NCBI RefSeq assembly: GCF_014904695.1
Contig: NZ_JACXXN010000010.1
Location: forward strand, 62,001 to 126,000
DNA: 64,000 nucleotides
Source: Nostoc sp. MG11
GTDB lineage: Bacteria; Cyanobacteriota; Cyanobacteriia; Cyanobacteriales; Nostocaceae
Direction: 5' to 3'
The position numbers and the translations under genes were made by a program. Below, one piece after another: positions 36,689 to 45,833 of the stretch (position 1 is the stretch's first letter; every line of letters begins with the position of its first letter). Under the pieces are notes generated by a model. It did no database searches and was not told where the DNA came from. It worked only from the letters and a program-made list of their open reading frames with translations.

Positions 36689-36934
36689 ATGCCAAAACTG
36701 ACATTGAGCGATGAACAAGTAATTGAATTAGTCAAACAACTACCGCCAGAGAGTAAACGAGTAGTATTATTAGCCCTAGCAAAAGAAGGTGAGCAAGACC
36801 GCGATTCTCGTATGGAGTATGCCCAAACTCAATTACGGAGCTTGTGTGCTGAACGTGGTTTAGATTGGGACAGTATGTCAGAAGATGAACGTGAGTCATT
36901 TATAGATGACTTGGTGCATGAGGAGAGACACTAG
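36689..36934 (+). CDS. Antitoxin-like small protein, orphan
   Basis: 81 residues (MPKLTLSDEQVIELVKQLPPESKRVVLLALAKE ... DELVHEERH type). Acidic, helical, resembling cyanobacterial antitoxins found before PIN toxins. No toxin gene follows. A degraded second copy of its segment lies at 37603-37663, after relE. Confidence 0.65.
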   Translation: MPKLTLSDEQVIELVKQLPPESKRVVLLALAKEGEQDRDSRMEYAQTQLRSLCAERGLDWDSMSEDERESFIDDLVHEERH

Positions 36935-37101
36935 ACCTCTTACCAAAGTCATTATTTTCATATTATTCTTTGCGCCTTTGCGCCTTTGCGTGAGAAAAAA
37001 ATATTTATATTTATGCAAGCGGTGCAGGTATTGCTAGTCAAATCTCTTGATACTCTGAAATAAGAATCTAAAAAAGTTAAAACCACTGAGGATGATTAAA
37101 A

Positions 37102-37329
37102 ATGAAACCAGCACACGAAAGAGAACAGTTAATTAAAGATATCAACGTACTGCTACATCAAGCTTATGATAGTACTTTAGATGAAATTCACGCACTTTTA
37201 AAAAGAATCGATGATGTAGAAGATGAAGAAGACTTAAAAGCTATTAAAGAAGCTAGAGAAGATATACGCATTAATGGCACTGTGTCTTGGGATGAAATTC
37301 AAAACGAGATAAAAAAGGATGTTGCGTGA
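37102..37329 (+). CDS. RelB-like antitoxin
   Basis: 75 residues, acidic, helical (LIKDINVLLHQAYDSTLDEIHALLKRIDDVEDEEDL). It overlaps the toxin gene by four bases (GTGA), the usual coupled arrangement. The upstream 35-bp segment is shared with the 36689 gene. Confidence 0.78.
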   Translation: MKPAHEREQLIKDINVLLHQAYDSTLDEIHALLKRIDDVEDEEDLKAIKEAREDIRINGTVSWDEIQNEIKKDVA

Positions 37330-37592
37330 GTTACGAAGTTAAGTTTTCAAAGAGTGCAAAAAAGCAGTTTAGGAAACTACCTCTAGACGTACAAGAGCGC
37401 ATACAAACTAAAATCAACGACTTGGCAATAGAACCTCGTCCAAACGGGGTAAAAAAATTACAAGGTGATGATAATTCATATCGTGTTCGAGTAGGAGATT
37501 ATCGAGTTATTTATGAATTAGATGATGATATTTTGATAGTAACTGTAATTAAAGTAGGACATCGTAGCGAGATTTATAAAGATGAAAGTTAG
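37326..37592 (+). CDS. relE: RelE/ParE-family toxin
   Basis: 88 residues from GTG 37326. SYEVKFSKSAKKQFRKLPLDVQERIQTKI, then GVKKLQGDDNSYRVRVGDYRVIYELDDDILIVTVIKVGHRSEIY is the RelE fold with the conserved R-x-R-x-G-DYR-IYE core. RelE toxins cleave mRNA on the ribosome; ParE relatives act on gyrase. The RVGDYRVIY and GHR pattern favours RelE. It appears intact. Confidence 0.9.
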   Translation: MSYEVKFSKSAKKQFRKLPLDVQERIQTKINDLAIEPRPNGVKKLQGDDNSYRVRVGDYRVIYELDDDILIVTVIKVGHRSEIYKDES

Positions 37593-37602
37593 CACAAGTC
37601 CA

Positions 37603-37663
37603 TCAAGCAACTACCGCCAGAGAGTAAACAAATAGTATTATTAGCCCTAGCAAAGGAAGGTGA
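37603..37663 (+). pseudogene. Fragment of a second copy of the 36689 antitoxin-like gene
   Basis: 61 bp match 36732-36792 with only a few differences (shared CAACTACCGCCAGAGAGTAA and AGTATTATTAGCCCTAGC). No start codon and an early stop. With the duplicated upstream segment at 37033 it suggests that relBE now occupies the middle of this second copy. Confidence 0.75.
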
Positions 37664-37681
37664 AGACTCTGCACTGAATTG

Positions 37682-37927
37682 TTAGGCTGTGGGTAATTGG
37701 TCGTAAGATTCCGGTTCAATATCTGGTACTTTCGCTAAAATTGCGTCGTATTTTTCTCGAGTGCCTCGCTTTGCTAACTCCCCTAGATAAATTTCAGTTG
37801 TTAGTGCAGCGATTTTCTCCGCAACTGCTGTCGCCACAAACTGATCGATAGAAATGCCGTCTTGTTTGGCAAGTTCCTGCAAACTTTTGTACAAAGAGTC
37901 AGGAAGCTGGATGCTGAGATTGCTCAT
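37682..37927 (-). CDS. CopG/RHH-type antitoxin
   Basis: 81 residues. MSNLSIQLPDSLYKSLQELAKQDGISIDQFVATAVAEKIAAL is a ribbon-helix-helix with the beta strand LSIQLP followed by two helices; the acidic C-terminus would bind a toxin. The gene start overlaps (TCATGA) the end of a PIN-toxin remnant upstream on the same strand. Confidence 0.82.
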   Translation of the reverse strand: MSNLSIQLPDSLYKSLQELAKQDGISIDQFVATAVAEKIAALTTEIYLGELAKRGTREKYDAILAKVPDIEPESYDQLPTA

Positions 37928-38019
37928 GACAATGCTCCAATAGATTGCAAAAACTCCGCAGGTGTCAATATTTTTATGCCAAATTGCTCAATGCCATTGA
38001 AGTCACGAGCATTATATGT
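37924..38019 (-). pseudogene. C-terminal remnant of a PIN toxin
   Basis: The frame reads TYNARDFNGIEQFGIKILTPAEFLQSIGALS then stop, which is the usual end of VapC-type PIN proteins (TRNxxDF ... xILTPxEFL). A stop codon lies just upstream and the rest of the gene is missing. Confidence 0.8.
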
Positions 38020-38232
38020 CTAAGTCCTAGTACAAGAAATCCAACTATAGCAACCCTGATTAATTCTAAACATTGCGTGACTGTCACTTTTAACGCTCAC
38101 ACCTGGTTTTTCACAGATTAATTAGAACTGCCATATCACAAGATTTTAAATAAATAAAAACAGTAACTTGGGAAAATTACTGTTTTTATGCTGTACATAT
38201 TTAACTAACGCAACATAGGCAATGTGGAATCT

Positions 38233-39039
38233 TTATCCAAATCTACCACTGACGTAATCTCGCGTATCTTCCTGCTTAGGATTGTTGAAAATTACTTCTG
38301 TCGAGTCGTACTCTACTAAGAAGCCAATACGACCTCCTGTATCTGTAGACCGAACGTTGAAAAAGGCAGTTTTATCAGAAACCCGCGCAGCTTGCTGCAT
38401 GTTATGGGTGACGATGACAATCGTGTATTGCTCTTTAAGTTCGTGAATTAATTCTTCAACCCGCAAAGTGGATATGGGGTCAAGAGCAGCACAAGGTTCA
38501 TCCATCAATATAACTTCTGGTTGAACTGCGATCGCGCGAGCAATACATAACCGCTGTTGCTGTCCACCAGATAAAGCTGAGCCACTTTGGCGTAGTTTAT
38601 CTTTTACTTCATCCCACAAAGCTGCTTGCCGCAGACTCCGTTCTACCAGTTCGTCCATATTGCCTTTGTAGCCGTTGATTTTGGCTCCAAAAGCAATGTT
38701 GTCATAAATTGATTTCGGAAATGGGTTTGGTCTTTGAAACACCATTCCAATCCGCCGACGCACCTCTACAGGATCAATTTCGGCTGCATACAAGTTTTTA
38801 TCATAAAAAAATATCTTACCTTCTGCCCGAAATGAATCAATCAGGTCGTTGAGGCGGTTATAGCATCGTATCAAAGTACTTTTGCCACAACCAGAAGGGC
38901 CAATAAAGGCTGTCACCTGATTTTTCGGAATATCTAGCCAAATATTTTGTAAGGCTAAAAACTTGCCGTAGTAAACGTTGAGATTTTCTGTGCGTAAAAC
39001 GGTCTCAGTGTCATTCACTGTACTGATGTTAGTAGCCAT
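38233..39039 (-). CDS. pstB: Phosphate ABC transporter ATP-binding protein
   Basis: 268 residues. Walker [11 protein letters not shown]-loop [14 protein letters not shown], signature LSGGQQQR, Walker [14 protein letters not shown] and switch His in VTHNM are all present. FQRPNPFP is specific to PstB. Powers high-affinity phosphate uptake. Last gene of pstS-pstC-pstA-pstB. Confidence 0.97.
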   Translation of the reverse strand: MATNISTVNDTETVLRTENLNVYYGKFLALQNIWLDIPKNQVTAFIGPSGCGKSTLIRCYNRLNDLIDSFRAEGKIFFYDKNLYAAEIDPVEVRRRIGMVFQRPNPFPKSIYDNIAFGAKINGYKGNMDELVERSLRQAALWDEVKDKLRQSGSALSGGQQQRLCIARAIAVQPEVILMDEPCAALDPISTLRVEELIHELKEQYTIVIVTHNMQQAARVSDKTAFFNVRSTDTGGRIGFLVEYDSTEVIFNNPKQEDTRDYVSGRFG

Positions 39040-39096
39040 AAAGTAAGTCTAGTATTAGTTGTAGCTATGAAAATTCGCCCTGGGAATGTTATTTAA

Positions 39097-39978
39097 TTAA
39101 ACTTTTTTGCGAGTTGCCCAACGAGCGATGATACTTGTAATTAGAACCATCAATACTAAGATTAAAGAGGCTGCCCAAGCTAGTGATTGCCAATTTTTAA
39201 ACGGAGAAATAGCGTATCTGTAAACCAAAACAGCAAGAGAAGCTGTGGGTCGGAATAAGCTATCGGGCCAGAAGTTGGAAAATAGAGCTGTAAATAGTAA
39301 GGGTGCGGTTTCTCCTGATGCTCTAGCGATCGCCAACGTTGACCCAGTTACAATTGCAGGTAAGGCTGCTGGCAATACCACTTGGCTCACTGTTTGAAAG
39401 TTAGTCGCTCCTAACCCCACAGATGCTTGTCGCAAATCGTCCGATACTAACTGCAAAGCTTCGTCGGTGGTTCGCAAAATAATTGGCAACATTAAAATTG
39501 CCAGCGCAAACCCTCCACCTAGAGCTGAATATGAGCCTAAGTTCAGTTTTACTAATGTTAAAACTACAATCCCATAGGCAAATACCCCAGCAATAATTGA
39601 GGGAACTCCACTGAGAACGTTAGCTGCAAAACGTATCCATCGGGCTACTTGACCAGAACTAAATTCTGTGATGTAAATCGCCCCTAAAACACCCAAAGGG
39701 ATGCTAATTAGCGCCCCAATTCCTACCATTAAGAGTGTTCCCAAGATTGCATTACCAAAGCCCCCGCCTTTTTGTAGAGCTTTGGGTGGTAGTTCAACGA
39801 ACACGCTGGGACTCAGAGTGCTAAAACCTTGAATAATGACGTAAGAAAGCACTGCTAGCAAAGGTATCAGTGCTAACACTCCGCAAGTAAACGCTACTAC
39901 AGTCATCACTGTGTTAAACAGCGTCCGGGGAGACGTGGCGGAGCGAGTTAGACTACGCTCTGGAAAACTAGAAGTCAT
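39097..39978 (-). CDS. pstA: Phosphate ABC transporter permease PstA
   Basis: 293 residues with six membrane helices. It contains the EAA-type loop (LVSDDLRQASVGLGATNFQTVSQVVLPAALPAIVTG) that contacts PstB. 20 bp after pstC and 57 bp before pstB. Confidence 0.96.
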   Translation of the reverse strand: MTSSFPERSLTRSATSPRTLFNTVMTVVAFTCGVLALIPLLAVLSYVIIQGFSTLSPSVFVELPPKALQKGGGFGNAILGTLLMVGIGALISIPLGVLGAIYITEFSSGQVARWIRFAANVLSGVPSIIAGVFAYGIVVLTLVKLNLGSYSALGGGFALAILMLPIILRTTDEALQLVSDDLRQASVGLGATNFQTVSQVVLPAALPAIVTGSTLAIARASGETAPLLFTALFSNFWPDSLFRPTASLAVLVYRYAISPFKNWQSLAWAASLILVLMVLITSIIARWATRKKV

Positions 39979-39998
39979 AAATTCAACCCAAAACTACG

Positions 39999-40949
39999 CT
40001 ACACTCGCTTGACTCGGAGAACGACCAACTCTGCCAGAATATTGACTACCAGGGTCAAGAAAAACAGAACTAAAGCTGCGTACATTAAGGCTGCAACTTG
40101 CAAACCACTGGCTTCTGAGAATTGATTCGCCAGTAGAGAAGAGATCGTATTGGCAGGTGCTAAAAGAGAGGGACTAATGTTGTTGGAGTTGCCAATCAAC
40201 ATCGTCACAGCCATTGTTTCGCCCATTGCCCGACCTAGTGCTAGCATCACAGCACTAACTATGCCTGAAAAAGCAGCTGGGACGAGAACCTTTAAAATTG
40301 TTTCCCAGCGTGTTGCTCCTAGTCCTACCGCTGCTTGGCGCAAACTCGGAGGTACAGAAATCAAGGCATCACGCGATAAAGCTGTGATGATCGGCAAAGT
40401 CATAATTGCTAAGATGATTCCGGCGGGCAACATTCCTGGCCCTGTGGGAGCAGTGCTAAAAATTGGCAACCAACCAAAATAACTATTGAGCCATTTTCCC
40501 AAGTCAGTTAATATTGGGATTAAAACGAAAATACCCCACACGCCGTAAACAACACTGGGAATAGCTGCGAGCAGTTCTACCGAAAACACTAGTACCAGCC
40601 GCACCTTTGGAGGCAGAAAATTCTCGCTCAGTAAAATAGCGGTGCCAACCCCAATTGGTACAGCTATCAATAGACCAATAAAAGAACTCACAAGAGTTCC
40701 ATAAATTTGAGGTAGTACCCCGTAATTATCATTAACTGGGTTCCAAGTGCTGTTAGCTAAAAATTCAGCACCATATTTTTGGATAGCTGGCCAAGCTCCA
40801 ACTGCAACCTGAAATGCAATCCATAATAAGGTACCAGCGATCGCAAACGCGAAAATCCGAGTTAGCCAAATAAAACCCCGATCCAGCGACTTTTCTGCCT
40901 CAGAGCGATTTTTAATCGCTGATGAAAGATTTTGAGCGTTTGTAGCCAT
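39999..40949 (-). CDS. pstC: Phosphate ABC transporter permease PstC
   Basis: 316 residues from ATG 40949; a TTG 18 bp upstream is less likely. Six membrane helices and the coupling loop SVPPSLRQAAVGLGATRWETILKVLVPAAFSGI. The periplasmic insert FLANSTWNPVNDNYGVLPQIYGT is typical of PstC. Pairs with PstA. Confidence 0.96.
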   Translation of the reverse strand: MATNAQNLSSAIKNRSEAEKSLDRGFIWLTRIFAFAIAGTLLWIAFQVAVGAWPAIQKYGAEFLANSTWNPVNDNYGVLPQIYGTLVSSFIGLLIAVPIGVGTAILLSENFLPPKVRLVLVFSVELLAAIPSVVYGVWGIFVLIPILTDLGKWLNSYFGWLPIFSTAPTGPGMLPAGIILAIMTLPIITALSRDALISVPPSLRQAAVGLGATRWETILKVLVPAAFSGIVSAVMLALGRAMGETMAVTMLIGNSNNISPSLLAPANTISSLLANQFSEASGLQVAALMYAALVLFFLTLVVNILAELVVLRVKRV

Positions 40950-41163
40950 AACTACCGACTTTAACAATTAAATCAGAGAAAAATATTGGAGGCAATCAGA
41001 TTAGTAACACTGTCGCCTCATCATCTCTTTAAGTTGAGACGTCAATCACTTCAAGCTTCAAGTTACAAATGCTAATCAAGCAACAAGTCTAGCTAGCAGT
41101 CAAGCAATTATTAACTAGATATGTCTCATACTTTGACTGTTGAGTATTGACTATTGCTGAACA

Positions 41164-42336
41164 CTACTTGCTAGCGCTAGCACCACCACCAACGTTGATT
41201 TTATATTCTGGACTAATTTGATCAGCGGCAGCAGCAACTTTTGTAATTACGTTTTGAGGTAAAGGAATATACCCTAGTGCAGTAGCCTGCTTCTGACCTT
41301 CAGTTAAAGCGTATTCGATGGTGGCTTCCATTGCCTTGGCTTTTGCCGCATCGGGATATTTATTGTAAACCAACAGCCAAGTGTAAGTAACGAGAGGATA
41401 GGCATCGGCTCCTGCCGGATCAGCAATGAAACCAATAAGGTTTGCCGGCAGGGGTTCTGATTCTAGGGCTTTAGATGCTGACTCCTCAGTAGCTACAATA
41501 GAGTTACCGCTTTTGTTCTCCAAAGCAGCAAACTTGAGATTGTTTTCTTTGGCATAAGTGTACTCAACATAACCAATAGAACCTTGGGTTTGTTGAACTT
41601 GGGCGGTAACACCCTCATTACCCTTGGCACCAACTCCCGTAGGCCAGTTGACAGTTCTGCCTTCACCAACTTTACTCTTCCACTCTGGGCTGATAGCGCT
41701 AAGGTGTTTTGTGAACACAGCTGTGGTTCCGCTACCATCAGAACGATAAGCAACTACAATCGGCTGGTTAGGAAGCTTAGCACCAGGGTTAGCCGCAGCA
41801 ATTCTCTGGTCATTCCAAGTTTTGATTTTGCCTAGCAAAATGTCGGTATAAACTGCTCGTGGTAATTTTAGTTCTGGAACATCTGGTAAATTGTAAGCCA
41901 GTACGATGCTACCAGCAGTCACAGGTAGTAAAATCACGCCTCTATCCTGTGGTACTTTCTTAATTTCTTCTGGCGTCATAGCAACATCGCTAGCACCAAA
42001 ATCTACAGTACCCTTGATAAATTGCTGAACTCCAGCACCACTACCAACTGACGCATAGTCAACTTGCAGATTTGGATATTTTTTGTTCAAATCCGTAAAC
42101 CAGGTATCGTATATTGGTGCAGGAAAAGATGCACCAGCCCCGGTTAATTTTACGTTTCCACCAAGATCTAGCTTGGCTGGGCTAGAGGCAGTAGTATCTG
42201 TAGCAGTTCCAGAAGGAGTAGTTGTATTATCTGAAGTTTGCTGTCCGCCACAAGCAGCTAGTCCAATTGTCAGTGCTAACACTGAAATTGAAGCTGTGAG
42301 ACGATGATTTTTTATTACATTTACAGATGAAAGCAT
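41164..42336 (-). CDS. pstS: Phosphate-binding lipoprotein PstS
   Basis: 390 residues. Signal peptide with lipobox GLAAC (Cys29). The mature protein has GAGASFPAPIYDTWF, SVGSGAGVQQFIKGTVDFGASDVAM and RSDGSGTTAVF, the classic phosphate-binding motifs. Preceded by a Pho box at 42391-42420. First gene of the operon; a gap of 214 bp precedes pstC. Confidence 0.97.
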   Translation of the reverse strand: MLSSVNVIKNHRLTASISVLALTIGLAACGGQQTSDNTTTPSGTATDTTASSPAKLDLGGNVKLTGAGASFPAPIYDTWFTDLNKKYPNLQVDYASVGSGAGVQQFIKGTVDFGASDVAMTPEEIKKVPQDRGVILLPVTAGSIVLAYNLPDVPELKLPRAVYTDILLGKIKTWNDQRIAAANPGAKLPNQPIVVAYRSDGSGTTAVFTKHLSAISPEWKSKVGEGRTVNWPTGVGAKGNEGVTAQVQQTQGSIGYVEYTYAKENNLKFAALENKSGNSIVATEESASKALESEPLPANLIGFIADPAGADAYPLVTYTWLLVYNKYPDAAKAKAMEATIEYALTEGQKQATALGYIPLPQNVITKVAAAADQISPEYKINVGGGASASK

Positions 42337-42390
42337 CGCTATCGATTCTTAGTAAATTTCCAGGTGAGCGCTTCTAAGATACCCTCAAAT

Positions 42391-42420
42391 GGTAAAGCTA
42401 AAGGTAAACAAAAGGTTAAC
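42391..42420 (-). promoter_or_regulatory. Pho box, three 11-bp-spaced repeats
   Basis: The minus strand reads GTTAACCT, GTTTACCT and GCTTTACC starting exactly 11 bp apart, 55-84 bp upstream of the pstS start. This matches the known cyanobacterial SphR/PhoB-binding pattern of 8-bp PyTTAAPyPy repeats with 3-bp gaps. Predicts induction under phosphate starvation. Confidence 0.78.
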
Positions 42421-43125
42421 AAAGTCAAAAAAACATATTTTTTTTAGATGAAGATCAAACACTTGTTCCCTCTTTAGTTAGATAAAATTTATACTTCTTC
42501 AAAAAGTATTTGTTATAAAAAACACACTCAAATTTTTATTTCTACATGTTTACAAAACACAAGCTGTGGTGTGATTTCATCTGTCGGGTTATCAAAAAAG
42601 ATGTAAATAAATAACAAAAAATGGTATGCCCCAGTGTTTAATTAAGTTTAATAATAAACTTTAATTGTGCATTATGCCTTGCCTTGTATGAATCTAAAGT
42701 CAATAGCGAAACAACTGAATCAGTGAAATTATTACTAAAGGAACATCAAATTTCCTATGTATAGAGAATATTTGCGCGATCGCCCAAAATCCAAATAGTG
42801 TGTTAGAAAACTATCTTAAACATTTTGCAGCGAAATCTGGTTTGAGTAAAATCAGCAGTATATATACTAATTATGTGAGCATTATGTGAGCATTTATTTT
42901 ACACTATCGGCTCAAGTAGCAAATTAAAACCACGCCTCAGTCACGAAAATTGGGCTATGGACGTCTGAGCTAAAATTTTCAGAACTGACAAGTTATACAC
43001 CAAACGCAGAGGCAAAAGGAAATATGCTACTTCTTGAGGTGTCAGCACAAATTTTATTTAGATATTAATGTCTATACTGGTTTCTGTTGGTTTTCCCTTT
43101 TGCCCTTCCCCCTTTTGCCTAATAA
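42421..43125. other. Intergenic stretch between pstS and bioY
   Basis: About 700 bp, AT-rich, between divergent genes. I see no gene or RNA that I can support. Confidence 0.4.
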
Positions 43126-43713
43126 ATGTTTGCCGTTTCCAATCAATTACTATGGTCTATGATTGGCTTACTCCTGACAATGGGTGGCACTTTCTTAGAA
43201 GCTTATGGCATCACCTTACCTTGGAGTTGGAGTAAGCATGGAATTCAGACTTTTTCTTTAGGTGTCACTTTTCAAATTGGCGCAGTGCTATTGGTGGGTT
43301 GTTTAGGGGGTAAAAACGCTGGTGCGCTCTCGCAAATTGCTTATTTAGTCATGGGGTTAACCTTACTACCTGTATTTGCTGATGGCGGCGGTATCGGTTA
43401 TGTCAAGCTATCTCAGTTCGGCTACCTGCTAGGCTTTATTCCTGGAGCTTGGGTTTGTGGCTTTTTCGCCTTTAAAGCTAGACCTCGACTAGAAACTCTT
43501 GCCTTTAGTTGCATTTGCGGCTTGTTGACTCTCCACCTATGCGGTATTACTTATTTGATTATTAGCTATCTTTTTCAGTGGAAAGGTACAGAAAATTTAC
43601 CATTAATGCAAGCAATCCTCAAATACTCTTGGTTTGCACTACCTGGGCAACTAGCTGTAGTCTGCGCCGTCAGTGTCATAGCATTTATATTGCGTCACTT
43701 AATGTTTTATTAG
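43126..43713 (+). CDS. bioY: BioY-family biotin transporter component
   Basis: 195 residues with about six hydrophobic helices. GGLVGYL-like features appear as FADGGGIGYVKLSQFGYLLGFIPGAWVCG and the central helix set LHLCGITYLIISYL; these are typical of the S-component BioY of ECF transporters. No A/T component is adjacent, so it probably uses a shared or solitary mode. Followed by lspA. Confidence 0.85.
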   Translation: MFAVSNQLLWSMIGLLLTMGGTFLEAYGITLPWSWSKHGIQTFSLGVTFQIGAVLLVGCLGGKNAGALSQIAYLVMGLTLLPVFADGGGIGYVKLSQFGYLLGFIPGAWVCGFFAFKARPRLETLAFSCICGLLTLHLCGITYLIISYLFQWKGTENLPLMQAILKYSWFALPGQLAVVCAVSVIAFILRHLMFY

Positions 43714-43757
43714 TTCGTTGTTATTCGTCCTTTGTCATTTATCCTTTGTTAAAAGCT

Positions 43758-43806
43758 AATGACCAATGACCAATGACCAATGACCAATGACCAATGACCA
43801 ATGACT
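43758..43806. repeat. STRR heptanucleotide tract (TGACCAA)n
   Basis: Seven near-perfect copies of TGACCAA between bioY and lspA; the last copies lie within about 10 bp of the lspA start. Confidence 0.9.
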
Positions 43807-43814
43807 AATTCACA

Positions 43815-44291
43815 ATGTATTTAAAAAATCGCCTTTTTTGGATTGCTTCCTTCATAGCTTTTTTCTTAGACCAACTGACAAAATACTGGGTGGTGCAAAC
43901 CTTCAGCTTGGGACAGACACTACCACTCTTACCTGGTATATTTCACTTCACCTATGTCACTAATACTGGCGCAGCTTTTAGTTTGTTAAGTGGGAAAGTA
44001 GAGTGGTTGCGCTGGCTATCTTTAGGAGTGAGTTTGGTATTGATAGCATTAGCATTGTTTGGCCCAGTGTTAAGCCTTTGGGATCAACTTGGCTATGGCT
44101 TGATTTTAGGTGGTGCTATCGGTAATGGTATTGATCGGTTTGTTTTAGGCTACGTCGTTGATTTTCTCGATTTTCGCCTGATTAATTTCGCTGTATTTAA
44201 CGTAGCAGATTCATTTATTAGTACTGGCATTGTTTGCCTGCTAATTGCCTCTCTGCAAAAAACACCGACTTCCAATCGCAGATCGCGGTAG
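43815..44291 (+). CDS. lspA: Lipoprotein signal peptidase (signal peptidase II)
   Basis: 158 residues, four membrane helices. Catalytic aspartates in GNGIDRF and FNVADSFI, and N-terminal FFLDQLTKYW with TNTGAAFSLL, are conserved. Cleaves prolipoproteins such as PstS. There is no obvious ribosome-binding site because the STRR lies upstream. Confidence 0.95.
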   Translation: MYLKNRLFWIASFIAFFLDQLTKYWVVQTFSLGQTLPLLPGIFHFTYVTNTGAAFSLLSGKVEWLRWLSLGVSLVLIALALFGPVLSLWDQLGYGLILGGAIGNGIDRFVLGYVVDFLDFRLINFAVFNVADSFISTGIVCLLIASLQKTPTSNRRSR

Positions 44292-44360
44292 CCCTGTAAA
44301 GACTATTTATAAATAAAAGATTAAGTAGCAGATAAGTATAATTAAATACGAAATTATCTT

Positions 44361-44426
44361 AGTTTGTAGTGAGCGATTCATCGCTCAAAACAAGGATGAT
44401 CAGGATTAAAGTCTCTACTACAAACT
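44361..44426. repeat. Small palindromic element, 66 bp
   Basis: Ends AGTTTGTAGT and ACTACAAACT are perfect inverted repeats, enclosing a second palindrome TGAGCGAT-TC-ATCGCTCA. It resembles dispersed Nostoc GTTTGTAGT hairpin repeats. The remaining 44292-44722 has no supported gene. Confidence 0.65.
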
Positions 44427-44722
44427 TTACTTTAATTTATTTACGCTTAGCTACTTAATGTATATTATTGCACATAACATGCCAAAAAAGACAGTGCCTT
44501 ATAGCTAAAAAATCTACCAGTGATTTTGAAACGACTAAACCTGGGATTGATAACCCCAGGCTGTTGACGAGTGAAACACTGCTCATTTCTATGTGAGATG
44601 ACTTGAGCTATTGTTTCCAGATACTTGCATCAGCCACTAATTAGTTTAACTAGTGACTGATGTTAGATGCACCAATTATTGTTGATCACCAATTTGCAGC
44701 ACATCATCCTTAGCTCTTACTT

Positions 44723-45400
44723 TTAGTTACTTGGAGTAGGAGCTGTTGGCGTAGAATCTGGAGCTGTGCTGGGACTAGAGCCTGGTTCGGTAGTACTACC
44801 GGGATTACCAGGTTCAGATGGTGTTGGGTTTCCTGGTACTGGAGTTAAGTCACTGGGGCTGCCAGGTTCAGGTGATGTTGGGCTTCCTGGTACTGGAGTC
44901 AAGTTACTGGGGCTGCCAGGTTCAGGTGATGTTGGGCTTCCTGGTACTGGAGTCAAGTTACCGGGGCTACCAGGTTCAGGTGATGTTGGGCTTCCTGGTA
45001 CTGGAGTCAAGTTACCGGGGTTACCAGGTTCAGGTGATGTTGGGCTTCCTGGTACTGGAGTCAAGTTACCGGGGCTACCAGGTTCAGGTGTTGTGACGCC
45101 TTCTGGTGCTGGAGTTGTACTTTCGGGAGTAGTACTACCAGAAGGTGTGGTTTCTTCTGGTGTAGTGCTACCAGGGGTGCTGGGAGTGACTGGTGTGCCA
45201 CCAGGACAACGGGAATTAAGTGGGAAATTCTCGCACAGAATTTTCATTCCTTCTGGCGACATCTTGATTTCCGTTGGTGAACTGGTGGACTCACTGCTGG
45301 ATTGGGCTATAGGGGATTTACTAGATTGAGCAACAGCAACACTAGTGGAGAGTGCCAAAGTTAGAGCTGTACCAATCAGGGTCAGAGATTTTCCCATCAT
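44723..45400 (-). CDS. Secreted proline-rich repeat protein
   Basis: 225 residues. Signal peptide ending SVAVAQ. After a unique region with two Cys (ILCENFPLNSRCPGG), the protein is low-complexity Pro/Ser/Thr/Gly with about five tandem copies of an 18-residue unit PGSPTSPEPGSPGNLTPV. Likely periplasmic or cell-surface; the repeat is probably structural. The DNA repeat is 54 bp. Overlapping glycine-rich frames on the other strand are shadows. Confidence 0.75.
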   Translation of the reverse strand: MMGKSLTLIGTALTLALSTSVAVAQSSKSPIAQSSSESTSSPTEIKMSPEGMKILCENFPLNSRCPGGTPVTPSTPGSTTPEETTPSGSTTPESTTPAPEGVTTPEPGSPGNLTPVPGSPTSPEPGNPGNLTPVPGSPTSPEPGSPGNLTPVPGSPTSPEPGSPSNLTPVPGSPTSPEPGSPSDLTPVPGNPTPSEPGNPGSTTEPGSSPSTAPDSTPTAPTPSN

Positions 45401-45833
45401 TCTGAAATTAACCTCAACGGAACTCTCGACCTATTAAATCAGACAATGAGATTTATAAAATCTGCCTAAATGAGGATGTTTACATTTGTTTCAGAATTTG
45501 TTTATGTGTTAAGGCGGTAAATTCAATCCTTTATTGATTGATTAGTAGTGTTTAAAATTACAAAAATCAAAGGACTGGTTGTTTTTCTTAAAATATAAAA
45601 GGTACATAAAATAAGCACTTGAGAACTGTAAAAACAACAGTGTCTTTAGAAATTAAGTGACAAAATTAATAATGCAGTTCTGCTTATTAGATATTTTTGG
45701 GTATAAAATTAAATCTTTAATAATTACGTATAGCCAATTTCTTCTTTGGCTTATGAGTAAAATGGTGGAAGATTAACATTTGAGATTGCAATTGCCCCGA
45801 TTTTTCACTAAAAAAGTGTGATGTGAATAGCCG
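45401..45833. other. Intergenic stretch, AT-rich
   Basis: 433 bp between divergent genes. No gene seen; it should hold both promoters. Confidence 0.4.

Noticed and set aside
44766-45329. Glycine/leucine-rich plus-strand ORFs (GLPGSGDVGLPGTGVKL repeats).
   Set aside because: Shadow of the secreted proline-rich protein on the minus strand, which has a proper signal peptide.
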